Assembly: GCA_002388665.1 (NCBI GenBank)
Contig: DGMY01000038.1
Coordinates: 378 to 24,508 of the forward strand
Length of the DNA stretch: 24,131 bases
Direction of reading: 5' to 3'
DNA from: Opitutia bacterium UBA4506
GTDB taxonomy: Bacteria; Verrucomicrobiota; Verrucomicrobiia; Opitutales; Puniceicoccaceae
This document shows, piece after piece, positions 15,984 to 23,956 of this stretch. Within the stretch, counting starts at the first letter, position 1, and the number at the start of each line of letters is the position of its first letter. A model generated the notes under the pieces. That model was given only the letters and a program-made list of their open reading frames with translations. It ran no database searches and was not told the DNA's origin. The position numbers were made by a program, and so were the translations under genes.

Positions 15984-16408
15984 TGCCACGCAACACCTAC
16001 GAAGAGGATGAGGATGTCGCGCTCAGCATGTCGCCGTTGATCGATTGTGTCTTCCTGCTGCTGATCTTCTTTCTCGTCACGACCATGTTGAAACAAGACA
16101 TGCGCGAGGTGGAGCACATCAACCTGCCGATCTCGCGCTCCTCTCTGGAAGTGCCCCCGGACGAATCCATGCTCCCAATCGCGATCGACGCCGAAGGAGA
16201 AATTTTCTTCGAGGGCGAACCCACCACGATTGGCCAGCTACTCGAAGAGTTGAAAATCATTGAGCAGAACAACCCCGAACAGCGGATACGCCTCGACACC
16301 GACGGGAACACTCCGTTCTACCGCCTCGTCGAGGTGCTCGACGCGCTCAGCTTCCGCAATTTACGCAACGTCGGCGTACGCACCTACCACGAAAAATACG
16401 ATTCATGA
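15983..16408 (+). CDS. exbD: ExbD/TolR-family protein, second copy
   Basis: A 141-residue ExbD paralogue of ordinary length. ALSMSPLIDCVFLLLIFFLVTTML holds the membrane segment with the aspartate D21, identical over its core to the first copy. The periplasmic domain ends in PFYRLVEVLDALSFRNLRNVGV. The acidic N-terminus (EEDEDVA) contrasts with the basic one of its neighbour, so a heteromeric ExbD pair with opposite cytoplasmic charges is plausible (inference). It starts within a TAATG and its TGA overlaps the next ATG as ATGA. Confidence 0.93.
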   Translation: MPRNTYEEDEDVALSMSPLIDCVFLLLIFFLVTTMLKQDMREVEHINLPISRSSLEVPPDESMLPIAIDAEGEIFFEGEPTTIGQLLEELKIIEQNNPEQRIRLDTDGNTPFYRLVEVLDALSFRNLRNVGVRTYHEKYDS

Positions 16409-18423
16409 GTAGCCCACTCACCAGCCGCACCCCACTGAAAGTTGCGTTGGTCATCTCCGCAATCCTCGTCGGCGGTCTCGCGCTGGCTCTTCTGATCAAT
16501 GAAGACCTGCGACGCTATACCATCGCTCAGATGGAAGAAGTCATGAATGAAGATGGCGAAACGGAACAACGGGTAACGATAGAAAAGCCCGAACCGAATG
16601 AAGCCCAAGTCCGGGAAATCGCCCGCAACCAGGAGCGCAAAAAACGCGAAGAGCTCAAAGAAAGGTCCAAAGAGCTGCGAGCCACGGTCTACGAGATTGA
16701 GTCAGTCGTTGAGGCCAAGAAACAGCTCAAGGAGGTCCCCGAAACGGAATGGGAGAAGATCGCCGACCAGTCCGGAGAGCTCGCGCAGCCGACACGCCGA
16801 TTTGCAGAAACTCTCCGCGACGATGAAACGCCGGAGAATCTGAAAACCACTCAAGCGGAAGCCGAGCGTATCGCCGAATTTGCCAAAACATATGACGCAC
16901 TCATCGATCAACTGAGCCATCAGCAAGCCACTGAGGAGGAAGTCGATCGGGCTGTTCAAACCGCCTTCAATTTGATGCGTGAGGCCAAAGGATTTCAGAA
17001 TGAATTCAATAAGAAGGCGAAAGAAACTCCCCCCGACGAGGAACAGGCAGCGCAATCCCTCCAGGAATCTCTCAAAGCCCTGACGAGCCGGGCCGAGGAA
17101 AACTTCAAAGAAATGGCGAAGTTCGCCAAAACCTCCTACGCCACGGGTGAACGCCCCAGAAAAACAGACCAAAACTCCCCCGCCGAAAAACTGGCCGACG
17201 CCTCGGAAAAATCTCTCGAAGAGGGTCCCCTTTCACCGCTCGGCCACCCGCTGCCCAGCGATCAGGAACTGGAGAAAGCCAGCACGGCGGAACTCTACGA
17301 ACAGATTCAGGAAATGACCCAGATGGTCGACAAAGCGTTCGCTGAGGGGCAAGCCACCGATCTGGCGCAGAGGAAAGATCTCTCCATGCAGCAAGCGCGC
17401 GATGAAGTGTTCAAGCCGCAAGCCGACACCGGCCCCGACCTCACAGAGGCACTCAATCATAATCAACCGTCGGACCGTGAAAGTTTTCAGGCATTCAATG
17501 AAGCCCTCGAGAAAGCCTCCACTGCGGCTGAGCAAATGGCCCGCACCGCCCGAAACCGACAAGCTGCATTGAGCGGAGACACCGCACCATCCCCCCGGAA
17601 GAGTTCCAGCGAGAACTCAAAAGCACTTCAGGACGATCTGAAGCAACGCAACGAGATCGAGGCCAAGATGACCTTGCTCGCTCGGAACAACGGGCCAGAG
17701 GACGGGAACGTACAGGATATGCGCATGCTCATGGCCGAGAACTATTCGATGGCGGAGGTTCCCACTCAAACAGGTGCAGAAGACCTCGGTTTGGGCACCC
17801 CAATCAGTCCAGCCTACCAATCCGCCATGAAGCACAGTGCCCTTCCCAAGCAAGCAACTCTGAATACCAAGCAAACCCTCGCGCAGGCGGTTCCCGGGCG
17901 TCGTCTCGACATGAACTCCGAGCGTCAGGGCTGGATATTCCTCGACACGTGGTATGTGATCGGCCCCTGGGAGCGTCCCAAAGATGGCGAACCTTTCGCA
18001 GTGGAATTCCCCCCGGAAGCACTGATTGATCTCGATGCGACCTATACGGGAAAGAAAAATCTCCGCAGCAACAAACCGATTGAGCTCAAATGGCGCTTCG
18101 TCCAAACCGAGAACATCCGGGTCAACCCTCCAGACGAAATTCACGAAGCGGTCTATTACGGATACACCGAAGTTTTTTGCGCCAGTGCGATGGAGGCCAC
18201 AATTGCCATCGCCAGCGACGACATGGCGAAGTTATGGGTCAATGGGCTCGTTGTCTTTGAAGACGAAGGCCTATCACGTTGGAGCCTCGACGAGGGTTTT
18301 CGCACGATCCTCCTCAAGCCGGGCTACAACCAGATTCTGATCCGCGTCGAAAACGGGCCGCGCGATTGTTTTTTCTCTGTGCTCATGTGCCCAACTGAAG
18401 CCTTGAAGGATGCGAGCCCATAG
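16405..18423 (+). CDS. Membrane-anchored coiled-coil protein with C-terminal beta-sandwich-like domain, in TonB position
   Basis: A 672-residue protein not assigned to a known family. Residues 11-31 (LKVALVISAILVGGLALALL) are a single N-terminal membrane anchor. Residues 40-490 are highly charged, rich in E, K, A and Q, and should be mostly helix or coiled coil (for example RNQERKKREELKERSKEL). Residues about 500-672 form a compact domain with WIFLDTWYVIGPW, ASDDMAKLWVNGLVVFEDEG and LKPGYNQILIRVENG. This resembles the PA14/galactose-binding-like sandwiches common in secreted proteins of Planctomycetes and Verrucomicrobia. It overlaps exbD by 4 nt, so it belongs to the motor operon. Neither a proline-rich spacer nor a TonB C-terminal domain is seen. 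It probably spans the periplasm and transmits or senses something driven by ExbBD; this is inference. Confidence 0.8.
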   Translation: MSSPLTSRTPLKVALVISAILVGGLALALLINEDLRRYTIAQMEEVMNEDGETEQRVTIEKPEPNEAQVREIARNQERKKREELKERSKELRATVYEIESVVEAKKQLKEVPETEWEKIADQSGELAQPTRRFAETLRDDETPENLKTTQAEAERIAEFAKTYDALIDQLSHQQATEEEVDRAVQTAFNLMREAKGFQNEFNKKAKETPPDEEQAAQSLQESLKALTSRAEENFKEMAKFAKTSYATGERPRKTDQNSPAEKLADASEKSLEEGPLSPLGHPLPSDQELEKASTAELYEQIQEMTQMVDKAFAEGQATDLAQRKDLSMQQARDEVFKPQADTGPDLTEALNHNQPSDRESFQAFNEALEKASTAAEQMARTARNRQAALSGDTAPSPRKSSSENSKALQDDLKQRNEIEAKMTLLARNNGPEDGNVQDMRMLMAENYSMAEVPTQTGAEDLGLGTPISPAYQSAMKHSALPKQATLNTKQTLAQAVPGRRLDMNSERQGWIFLDTWYVIGPWERPKDGEPFAVEFPPEALIDLDATYTGKKNLRSNKPIELKWRFVQTENIRVNPPDEIHEAVYYGYTEVFCASAMEATIAIASDDMAKLWVNGLVVFEDEGLSRWSLDEGFRTILLKPGYNQILIRVENGPRDCFFSVLMCPTEALKDASP

Positions 18424-18443
18424 CTCAGAACATCTCTATACTT

Positions 18444-21155
18444 ATGGATCAGGAATCGCCCTATTCCCACGCAGCTCAATTTTATGATTACAGCTCAAAG
18501 GCGGATCACTTCCACATAAAGGCCGATTCAATTGAACGGTTTTCTGGCACGCACGATCTAATCGGCCTGGGGCCATGGGGGCCTTATGGCAAGCGCTACT
18601 TCGGACTGAGCTACCTCCCGGGACCATCCGGTGTCCGTATCGATATTGTCGCCGCCTTGGAACTACACCGAAGAAGTATTGCCATTCCTCATGCGATTAA
18701 GGAATCAGGATACCTTCCGTGGAGCGCAAATGAAGACCTCTCATGTTACAGCTATCGGCAGCAAATACTTCCAAAAGACCAGCTTTATGCAGATGTCCGC
18801 TATCGCCGCTGCGAGGAAAATGCTTACCGCATCGAGGTATCCTGGAAAAACAAGACGAAGCGGGAACGCGATGTTCGCCTCCACCTCTGCGTCGGCTTAC
18901 AGCCTCTGGCCATCGGCTCATGGCAACCGGAAACAATAGATGCCGCCGACGTCACACTACCATCGGGCGCTGCTTGGATAGATGCCTTGGACTATATATC
19001 GGCAGACTTCGGCTGCAGTCCGGCACGGGGACTGAATGCCGACGGCCGCAAACAGGGTGAGTGCGTACAAGACGGCTTTGTTGGCGGTTTGGGCATCGAG
19101 TGGCCGGACGGGTACCTACGGCATACAGTTCACTACACCCTGCCAAACTTGCCCGGACGAAAACTGCAGATCCGCTTCAAAACCCCCAGAAATCAGAAGA
19201 TCGAGATCCATCTAGGGAAAATCGTCCAAACCATGGAATTAGCGGCAAGCGACTCCGTGAGCCTCTCTCCGGAGATCAAACTTCCGAGTGGTTGCACAAG
19301 TATATCCATTCAATCCGAATACGCAGGAGGCCTCCGTTTAGACGGGTTCCAAACCTTCCAAACCGAGCCTCCGATTTTCAATACACGCTCCAAGGGTTTC
19401 GCGACCCGGGAAGTCGGTGACGATGGTCGCGTATCGTTGCGATGGTCGGATCTGCCCGGTAGAATGGAGCTCGAATGCAACGAATCCACCTCGAACCGCA
19501 GCTACGCCGGTGATCTGGAACAGGCGCTTTTACTGAGCATGCACGATCACGTCAGACCGCGACTCGAAGCACCCGGTGAAGGCCATTTCCACGATTTCAT
19601 TTTTCCCATAACCAAGCTCCCCGCTGGCGGCTCGGTGCACAGAGAATATATTGTCCACTGGAGACACGACGAAACGCAACATTCCGCGACATCCGAAGCT
19701 CCAGACCGAAACGACACGACACTACCGGACTATGATGGCGCCCACGAGTTCCGCTTCGGTGTCGATCGCTTGGCAGCTGTCTTGCAGACCAATGTCGTTT
19801 ACCCGGTGCGAATCAAGGGCGGTTTGATCCGACACTTTCCACCGGGCCGCTGGTGGGATATGCTTTACACGTGGGACTGCGGGTTCATCGGACTAGGACT
19901 TGGCGAGATTGCTCCCCGCCGTGCCATTGAGCTACTCAATACCTACGTCACTGAACCGGGAGACCCCGATTGCGCTTACATACAACATGGCTCGCCGGTT
20001 CCGATCCAACACTACCTCTACTTCGACCTCTGGCAGAAAACGCAAAATCGCGATCTACTCGCGTTTTTCTACCCTCGGTTAGCTCAGTTTCTACGTTACA
20101 TTGCGGGTCTGGATGAGCGTTCGCCGATGCGCCCCTTCAAGAATTCACTGATATCGAGCTGGCCTCTTTTCTACAACTCGGGCGGCTGGGATGACTATCC
20201 AGCTCAACACTATCTGCATGGACTCGATGATCATTTTAACCTGCGCGATCGAACGGCACCGATGGTCATGTCCAGCCATGTCGCTGCCACTGCAGATATC
20301 ATGGCGATGGCGGCCCGTGAGCTGAATGAAGATCCAAGCGAGTGGAACACCCTGGCGGAAAGTCTATCTGCCGACATGGACGCCTACGCCTGGGATCCGG
20401 CGAGCCAACTGTATGGATACCTCGAACACAACAGTGATGGGACCCCTTCAAAGATTTTGAGCCACGAACCCAGCGGGCAAAGCTACAACCTCGGACTCGA
20501 CGGGGCTATGCCTCTGCTGACAGGTCGAATCCACCCCGAAAGAGCGAGTAAGATTCGTAGATTATTGGCCGATACAACTCGCTTCCTGACCCCATCGGGA
20601 TTGTCGACAGTGGATCAAACAGCCCCCTATTACCGAAACGACGGCTATTGGAACGGGGCAACCTGGATTCCTTATCAGTATATTTTTTGGAAGTTGTCTC
20701 TCGATGCAGGTGATCGTGAATTTGCCCGCGAATTAGCTACACGCGTCCTTCGCAGCTATAACCGTGAAACAGAAGATAGCTATTGTTGCTTCGAACATTT
20801 CATGAATGACAGCGGTCGTGGTGCCGGTTGGCACCACTTTGGAGGACTGTCTTCTCCAATCATCAACTTTTTTGCAGCGTATTTCCGACCCGGCCGAATC
20901 AATACCGGGTTTCGCGCTTGGTTGCATTCCCAGAAGTGGAAACCCGAGTTCAAGGGGGTACGATTTGAAGTAAGCACACTCATGACCACACATCCCAATG
21001 CCCCTATCGTGCTGGTTACAATCAATCCCAGTTCCAACGTCGATATCACCATTAATGGTCAACCGATCGAGTGTACACAGACAATCCCAGGTCTCTTGGA
21101 GCTTCCACTACGCAAGGACTCAATACGGCAAAAAGTCGAAATACTAGAACGATAA
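18444..21155 (+). CDS. GH63-like (alpha/alpha)6-barrel glycoside hydrolase
   Basis: A 903-residue protein. Residues 1 to about 415 form a beta-rich N-terminal part, and about 430-840 an (alpha/alpha)6 barrel like GH63/MGH1-type glucosidases. Landmarks are YTWDCGFIGLGLGE (D478), NSGGWDDYPAQHY (D583/D584, likely general acid region), NDGYWNGATWIPYQYIFWKL and CCFEHF with E784 (likely general base), then GRGAGWHHFGGLSSPIINFF. The C-terminal 50 residues read as a small beta domain. There is no signal peptide, so it appears cytoplasmic. It starts 20 nt after the coiled-coil gene and is probably in the same operon, implying that the motor system handles a glycan whose fragments are cut here. Substrate could be an alpha-glucoside, mannosylglycerate or another small glycoside; the family level is confident, subfamily is not. 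Confidence 0.83.
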   Translation: MDQESPYSHAAQFYDYSSKADHFHIKADSIERFSGTHDLIGLGPWGPYGKRYFGLSYLPGPSGVRIDIVAALELHRRSIAIPHAIKESGYLPWSANEDLSCYSYRQQILPKDQLYADVRYRRCEENAYRIEVSWKNKTKRERDVRLHLCVGLQPLAIGSWQPETIDAADVTLPSGAAWIDALDYISADFGCSPARGLNADGRKQGECVQDGFVGGLGIEWPDGYLRHTVHYTLPNLPGRKLQIRFKTPRNQKIEIHLGKIVQTMELAASDSVSLSPEIKLPSGCTSISIQSEYAGGLRLDGFQTFQTEPPIFNTRSKGFATREVGDDGRVSLRWSDLPGRMELECNESTSNRSYAGDLEQALLLSMHDHVRPRLEAPGEGHFHDFIFPITKLPAGGSVHREYIVHWRHDETQHSATSEAPDRNDTTLPDYDGAHEFRFGVDRLAAVLQTNVVYPVRIKGGLIRHFPPGRWWDMLYTWDCGFIGLGLGEIAPRRAIELLNTYVTEPGDPDCAYIQHGSPVPIQHYLYFDLWQKTQNRDLLAFFYPRLAQFLRYIAGLDERSPMRPFKNSLISSWPLFYNSGGWDDYPAQHYLHGLDDHFNLRDRTAPMVMSSHVAATADIMAMAARELNEDPSEWNTLAESLSADMDAYAWDPASQLYGYLEHNSDGTPSKILSHEPSGQSYNLGLDGAMPLLTGRIHPERASKIRRLLADTTRFLTPSGLSTVDQTAPYYRNDGYWNGATWIPYQYIFWKLSLDAGDREFARELATRVLRSYNRETEDSYCCFEHFMNDSGRGAGWHHFGGLSSPIINFFAAYFRPGRINTGFRAWLHSQKWKPEFKGVRFEVSTLMTTHPNAPIVLVTINPSSNVDITINGQPIECTQTIPGLLELPLRKDSIRQKVEILER

Positions 21156-21500
21156 GCTAGATCAAACATGAAGGAATACACCTTCTCGATCCATCCAGAG
21201 AAAAGTCCTTTAAAGCGTTGAAAAATAGAGTGGTTTCCCATCTACCAAGCCGCGATGCTGCCGGGTGCCAAAAGAGTACCACCCATAGAAAACGATCGGA
21301 ACGCCGCAAAAGTGGGATTGGATGATTCATCGAAACGGCGGAACAATCCACATACCCCCGTTTGATTCCATGCCGGAGTACCATCACGACGCAAACGGAC
21401 TGGAAAGTCCGTTCTCCTTTATTTCATATCGGGTCTCGCGAACGATCCGGAACAACCACCAATCCCACTGGACTTATCAGTGCGAGGTGGAAGCCTGAAG

Positions 21501-21545
21501 GCATCAGCCAGTGGCCCATGGCTTTAGCCTTGGGTTCCTGAACGG
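21501..21545 (+). repeat. B repeat, copy 1
   Basis: A 45-nt unit running from GCATCAGCCAGTGG to TTCCTGAACGG. Its core is a hairpin, CCCATGGC-TTTA-GCCTTGGG, eight positions with one mismatch. It is preceded by GCCTGAAGGC, a second tiny hairpin. Five B copies are present in the window, all on the plus strand. Confidence 0.8.
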
Positions 21546-21647
21546 CGGTGGATTGCGGCAGCGCGGTGGAGTGGCTGGACGGCGATGGCCTTCCGTCTCC
21601 GCAGGCAAGCGCGAAACCTGAAGGCATCGGCCACTGGGCTACTCGAA

Positions 21648-21691
21648 GCATCAGCCAGTGGCCCATGGCTTTAGCCTTGGGTTCCGAACGG
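21648..21691 (+). repeat. B repeat, copy 2
   Basis: This copy lacks one base near its 3' end (TTCCGAACGG) and is followed by the C sequence. The core hairpin is identical to that of copy 1. Confidence 0.8.
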
Positions 21692-21884
21692 CTGTGGCTT
21701 GCGGCAGCGCGGTGGAGTGGCTCGTTGGTCGGAAATAACGCAAAACCGTACCCGGCCGAACGCGAGCTGATGCATCGCGCTAGCTGGGATCGAGGAAAGG
21801 AGAACGGACTTTCCAGTCCGTTTCACGTCGTATGTGTTTCGTAGTGTGTCCCAAGAAGCCTCCATACCCGCATATCCGCGGCTT

Positions 21885-21897
21885 CCGGCTACGCCGG
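21885..21897 (-). terminator. GC-rich hairpin downstream of MoeB/rhodanese gene
   Basis: CCGGC-tac-GCCGG is a perfect 5-pair stem, six with the flanking T-A, 33 nt past the stop of the minus-strand gene. There is no T tract on the minus-strand 3' side, so termination is uncertain. Confidence 0.35.
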
Positions 21898-21929
21898 ATC
21901 CCACACTTCCTGAACCTCTGGCAGAACCG

Positions 21930-23024
21930 CTACTCGTCCCAGACGAGCACTTTCACTTCTCGAAATCCGAATTCACTTCGCAACAGGTGGGCTCCCCGCA
22001 CACTGCGCAATCCTCCGGAACAAAACACGAGAGTGGGCTTCTTTGGATCGAGAGCCAGGTCTGCCCACGCAAGTCCCCTCTTCTCTTCCTCCAGCCGCGC
22101 AAGCGGAATCGAAACGGCTCCTTCGATCTCCCCCAACACTCGTTCCCCAAGATCCCGCACATCGATAACTTGAAAGGATTCTTTCGCGATCCCTGCTTCA
22201 ATCTCGCCGCGGCCCATTTCGATCTCCTCAACCTCTCCATTCCGGGCGGTGTTTGGAGACTCGCTAGGACCCCTCAATGGAACCTCCGCCTCCACCGGAT
22301 CTCGTTCGAATCGAATGATCTGTTGCGACATCTCCAGGGCGTCAAAAAGCAGAAGCTTCCCGGAGAGAGGCGTCCCGATCCCCGTCAGCACCTTTATGAC
22401 TTCGGCAGCCTGCAGCGCTCCGATGATTCCGGGCAAGACTCCCAGTACACCATTCTCCGCACAGGTCGGGGCCTCCCCCGACTCCGGCGGCTGCGGAAAG
22501 AGACACCGGTAGGTCGGGCCGCCTTCCCAATTGAAAACACTCACCTGACCCTGAAACGAATGTAAGGCTCCAAAGACCCATGGTTTCCCCTCAAGAACAC
22601 AGGCATCGTTGATCACATAGCGAGTGGCAAAGTTGTCAGATCCATCGACGATGAGATCATATTCCGAGAGAAAATCGGCGGCATTCTCGCCATCCAAACG
22701 GACCGGATAAGCATGACAACGAATATCACCATTCATCGCCCGAAGTCGATCCGCTGCCACCTCCGCTTTGAGGAACCCAAGATCTCTATCGGTAAACAAC
22801 ACCTGCCTCTGCAGGTTCGACCGAGAGACCTTATCGTCATCGAGTATCCCAATCGTGCCGACCCCGGCGGAGGCAATATACTGAAGTACAGGACACCCAA
22901 GACCACCCGCTCCCACAACCAGCACCCGCGACCTCTTCAACGTTAACTGCGCCTCCCGTCCAAAGCCGGGTAGACTAAGATGCCGTTGATAACGAAGAAT
23001 TTCTTTCGGAGACAGGTCGCTCAT
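21930..23024 (-). CDS. moeB: MoeB/ThiF-type adenylyltransferase fused to a rhodanese domain
   Basis: A 364-residue E1-like enzyme. Residues 1 to about 245 are the adenylating domain: YQRHLSLPGFG, the ATP-binding VVGAGGLGCPVLQYIASAG, DDDKVSRSNLQRQVLF, DLIVDGSDNFATRYVINDAC and ENGVLGVLPGIIGALQAAE. Residues about 260-364 are a rhodanese with QVIDVRDLGER and the active-site loop FCSGGLRS (Cys...Arg). It should activate the C-terminal glycine of a small sulfur carrier (MoaD or ThiS type) and pass it sulfur for molybdopterin, thiamine or thiolation. The two zinc CxxC pairs of E. coli MoeB are not evident; only single cysteines occur at RCLFPQPP and PTCAENG. The start at 23024 is chosen because MSDLSPKEILRYQRHL is the family N-terminus; the longer frame to 23219 adds 65 unrelated residues. 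No sulfur-carrier gene is nearby. Confidence 0.92.
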   Translation of the reverse strand: MSDLSPKEILRYQRHLSLPGFGREAQLTLKRSRVLVVGAGGLGCPVLQYIASAGVGTIGILDDDKVSRSNLQRQVLFTDRDLGFLKAEVAADRLRAMNGDIRCHAYPVRLDGENAADFLSEYDLIVDGSDNFATRYVINDACVLEGKPWVFGALHSFQGQVSVFNWEGGPTYRCLFPQPPESGEAPTCAENGVLGVLPGIIGALQAAEVIKVLTGIGTPLSGKLLLFDALEMSQQIIRFERDPVEAEVPLRGPSESPNTARNGEVEEIEMGRGEIEAGIAKESFQVIDVRDLGERVLGEIEGAVSIPLARLEEEKRGLAWADLALDPKKPTLVFCSGGLRSVRGAHLLRSEFGFREVKVLVWDE

Positions 23025-23225
23025 ACAACAACCAACCTTGACCCATGCCTTCTCGAAAATCCATCGAAATGCGGCAATCAGATTCTCCCGCCTAGATACT
23101 GAAGAATCGCACACCGAAAGCAGGCCGAAGTCTCCCTCCCGTAGCGTACAGCTCCTTGTCCGCCGAAGCTTGTAACGCGGAGGAGGAAGCAAACGTCTGC
23201 ATGGAGCGGTTCGGATCATGTACCG
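23025..23225. other. Upstream region of the MoeB/rhodanese gene
   Basis: About 200 nt with no recognisable gene. The open frame running through here on the minus strand is only an extension of the MoeB gene. A clear promoter was not identified. AAGG on the minus strand lies about 12 nt before the ATG, a weak ribosome-binding site. Confidence 0.4.
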
Positions 23226-23229
23226 CGAA

Positions 23230-23274
23230 GCATCAGACAGTGGCCCATGGCTTCAGCCTTGGGTTCCTGAACGG
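23230..23274 (+). repeat. B repeat, copy 3
   Basis: The loop is TTCA instead of TTTA and CAGACAG replaces CAGCCAG. The stem CCCATGGC/GCCTTGGG is unchanged. Confidence 0.8.
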
Positions 23275-23420
23275 TTGCGGGCTTGCGGCAGCGCGGTGGA
23301 GTGGCGGGACGGCGGCGGGTCACGTCTCCGCAGGGAACCGCGAAGCCTAAAGGCATCGGCTACTTTCGACGCATGTCCCCTGAATCAGTCCCCCACTCAA
23401 TAGCTGGAAGCCTACAGGAG

Positions 23421-23441
23421 AACGGGTTTTCCAACCCGTTT
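23421..23441 (+). repeat. REP-like hairpin, variant E (copy 1)
   Basis: AACGGGTT-TTCC-AACCCGTT, preceded by GGAG at 23417-23420. Compared with the minus-strand reading of variant A (AACGGACT-TTCC-AGTCCGTT) it has two compensated changes in each stem arm. Confidence 0.85.
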
Positions 23442-23470
23442 ATTTCCTTTCCGGGGCCGGCTCACGACGC

Positions 23471-23491
23471 AAACGGACTGGAAAGTCCGTT
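23471..23491 (-). repeat. REP-like hairpin, variant A
   Basis: Perfect copy with GGAG on the minus strand (CTCC at 23492-23495). It forms an inverted pair with the E hairpin 29 nt to its left; the GGAG heads point outward. Confidence 0.85.
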
Positions 23492-23573
23492 CTCCTTTTC
23501 TCATCTCCGGTGTAGGGAACAATATAGGCCAACCACTGGATTCATCAGGGCGCAAGAAGCGCGAAGCCTGAAG

Positions 23574-23618
23574 GCATCAGCCAGTGGCCCATGGCTTTAG
23601 CCTTGGGTTCCTGAACGG
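23574..23618 (+). repeat. B repeat, copy 4
   Basis: Full 45-nt copy, identical in its core hairpin to copy 1, followed by a diverged C sequence (GCGGTAACGCGATGGAGTAG). Confidence 0.8.
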
Positions 23619-23695
23619 TTGCGGATTGCGGTAACGCGATGGAGTAGCAGGACGGCAGTGTGTTCCGTCTCCGCAGGGAAGCGCGAAGCCTCGAA

Positions 23696-23740
23696 GCATC
23701 ATCCAGTGGCCTATGGCTTTAGCCTTGGGTTCCTGAACGA
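23696..23740 (+). repeat. B repeat, copy 5
   Basis: CCTATGGC replaces CCCATGGC, so one C-G pair becomes a T-G pair that would still hold as G-U in RNA. It ends AACGA instead of AACGG. Confidence 0.8.
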
Positions 23741-23885
23741 CTGTGGCTTGCGGTAGCGCGGTGGAGTGGCTGGACCGCGATGGGTTCCGTCTCCGCAGGG
23801 AACCGCGAAGCCTAAAGGCATCGGCTACTTTCGACGCATGTCCCCTGAATCAGTCCCCCACTCAATAGCTGGAAGCATAAAGGAG

Positions 23886-23906
23886 AACGGGTTTTCCAAC
23901 CCGTTT
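23886..23906 (+). repeat. REP-like hairpin, variant E (copy 2)
   Basis: Identical to the copy at 23421 and preceded by GGAG at 23882-23885. Confidence 0.85.
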
Positions 23907-23935
23907 ATTTCCTTTCTGGGGCCGGCTCACGACGC

Positions 23936-23956
23936 AAACGGACTGGAAAGTCCGTT
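23936..23956 (-). repeat. REP-like hairpin, variant A
   Basis: Identical to the copy at 23471; CTCC follows at 23957-23960. Pairs with E copy 2 at the same 29-nt distance. Confidence 0.85.

Larger units (their letters stand above)
21393..21823. repeat. Composite element bounded by inverted REP-like hairpins
   Basis: The left end is AAACGG...GTTCTCCTTT (21393-21420) and the right end is its reverse complement, AAAGGAGAACGG...CCGTTT (about 21796-21823). This makes terminal inverted repeats of about 28 nt. The ACGACG just outside the left end and CGTCGT just outside the right end extend the symmetry. Between them lie two B repeats (21501-21545 and 21648-21691) each followed by the C sequence (GCGGCAGCGCGGTGGAGTGG). 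It could be a composite REP island or a small non-autonomous element; no transposase is inside. Confidence 0.75.
21156..21929. repeat. Non-coding region with first REP-like block
   Basis: No gene was found in these 774 nt. The first 230 nt are unique sequence with one weak hairpin (GAAGG-aataca-CCTTC, 21170-21185) near the end of the glycosidase gene. From 21393 to 21823 there is a repeat block bounded by inverted copies of the variant A hairpin and holding two copies of the 45-nt B repeat. Open frames in this part follow the repeats and are not believed to be genes. Confidence 0.75.

Noticed and set aside
16405..18423. TonB or TolA protein
   Set aside because: The position fits, but there is no proline-rich spacer or recognisable TonB C-terminal domain, and the C-terminus looks like a ligand-binding sandwich.
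23025..23219. Extended N-terminus of the MoeB/rhodanese protein
   Set aside because: The extra 65 residues precede the family start MSDLSPKEILRYQRHL and look like translated upstream DNA.
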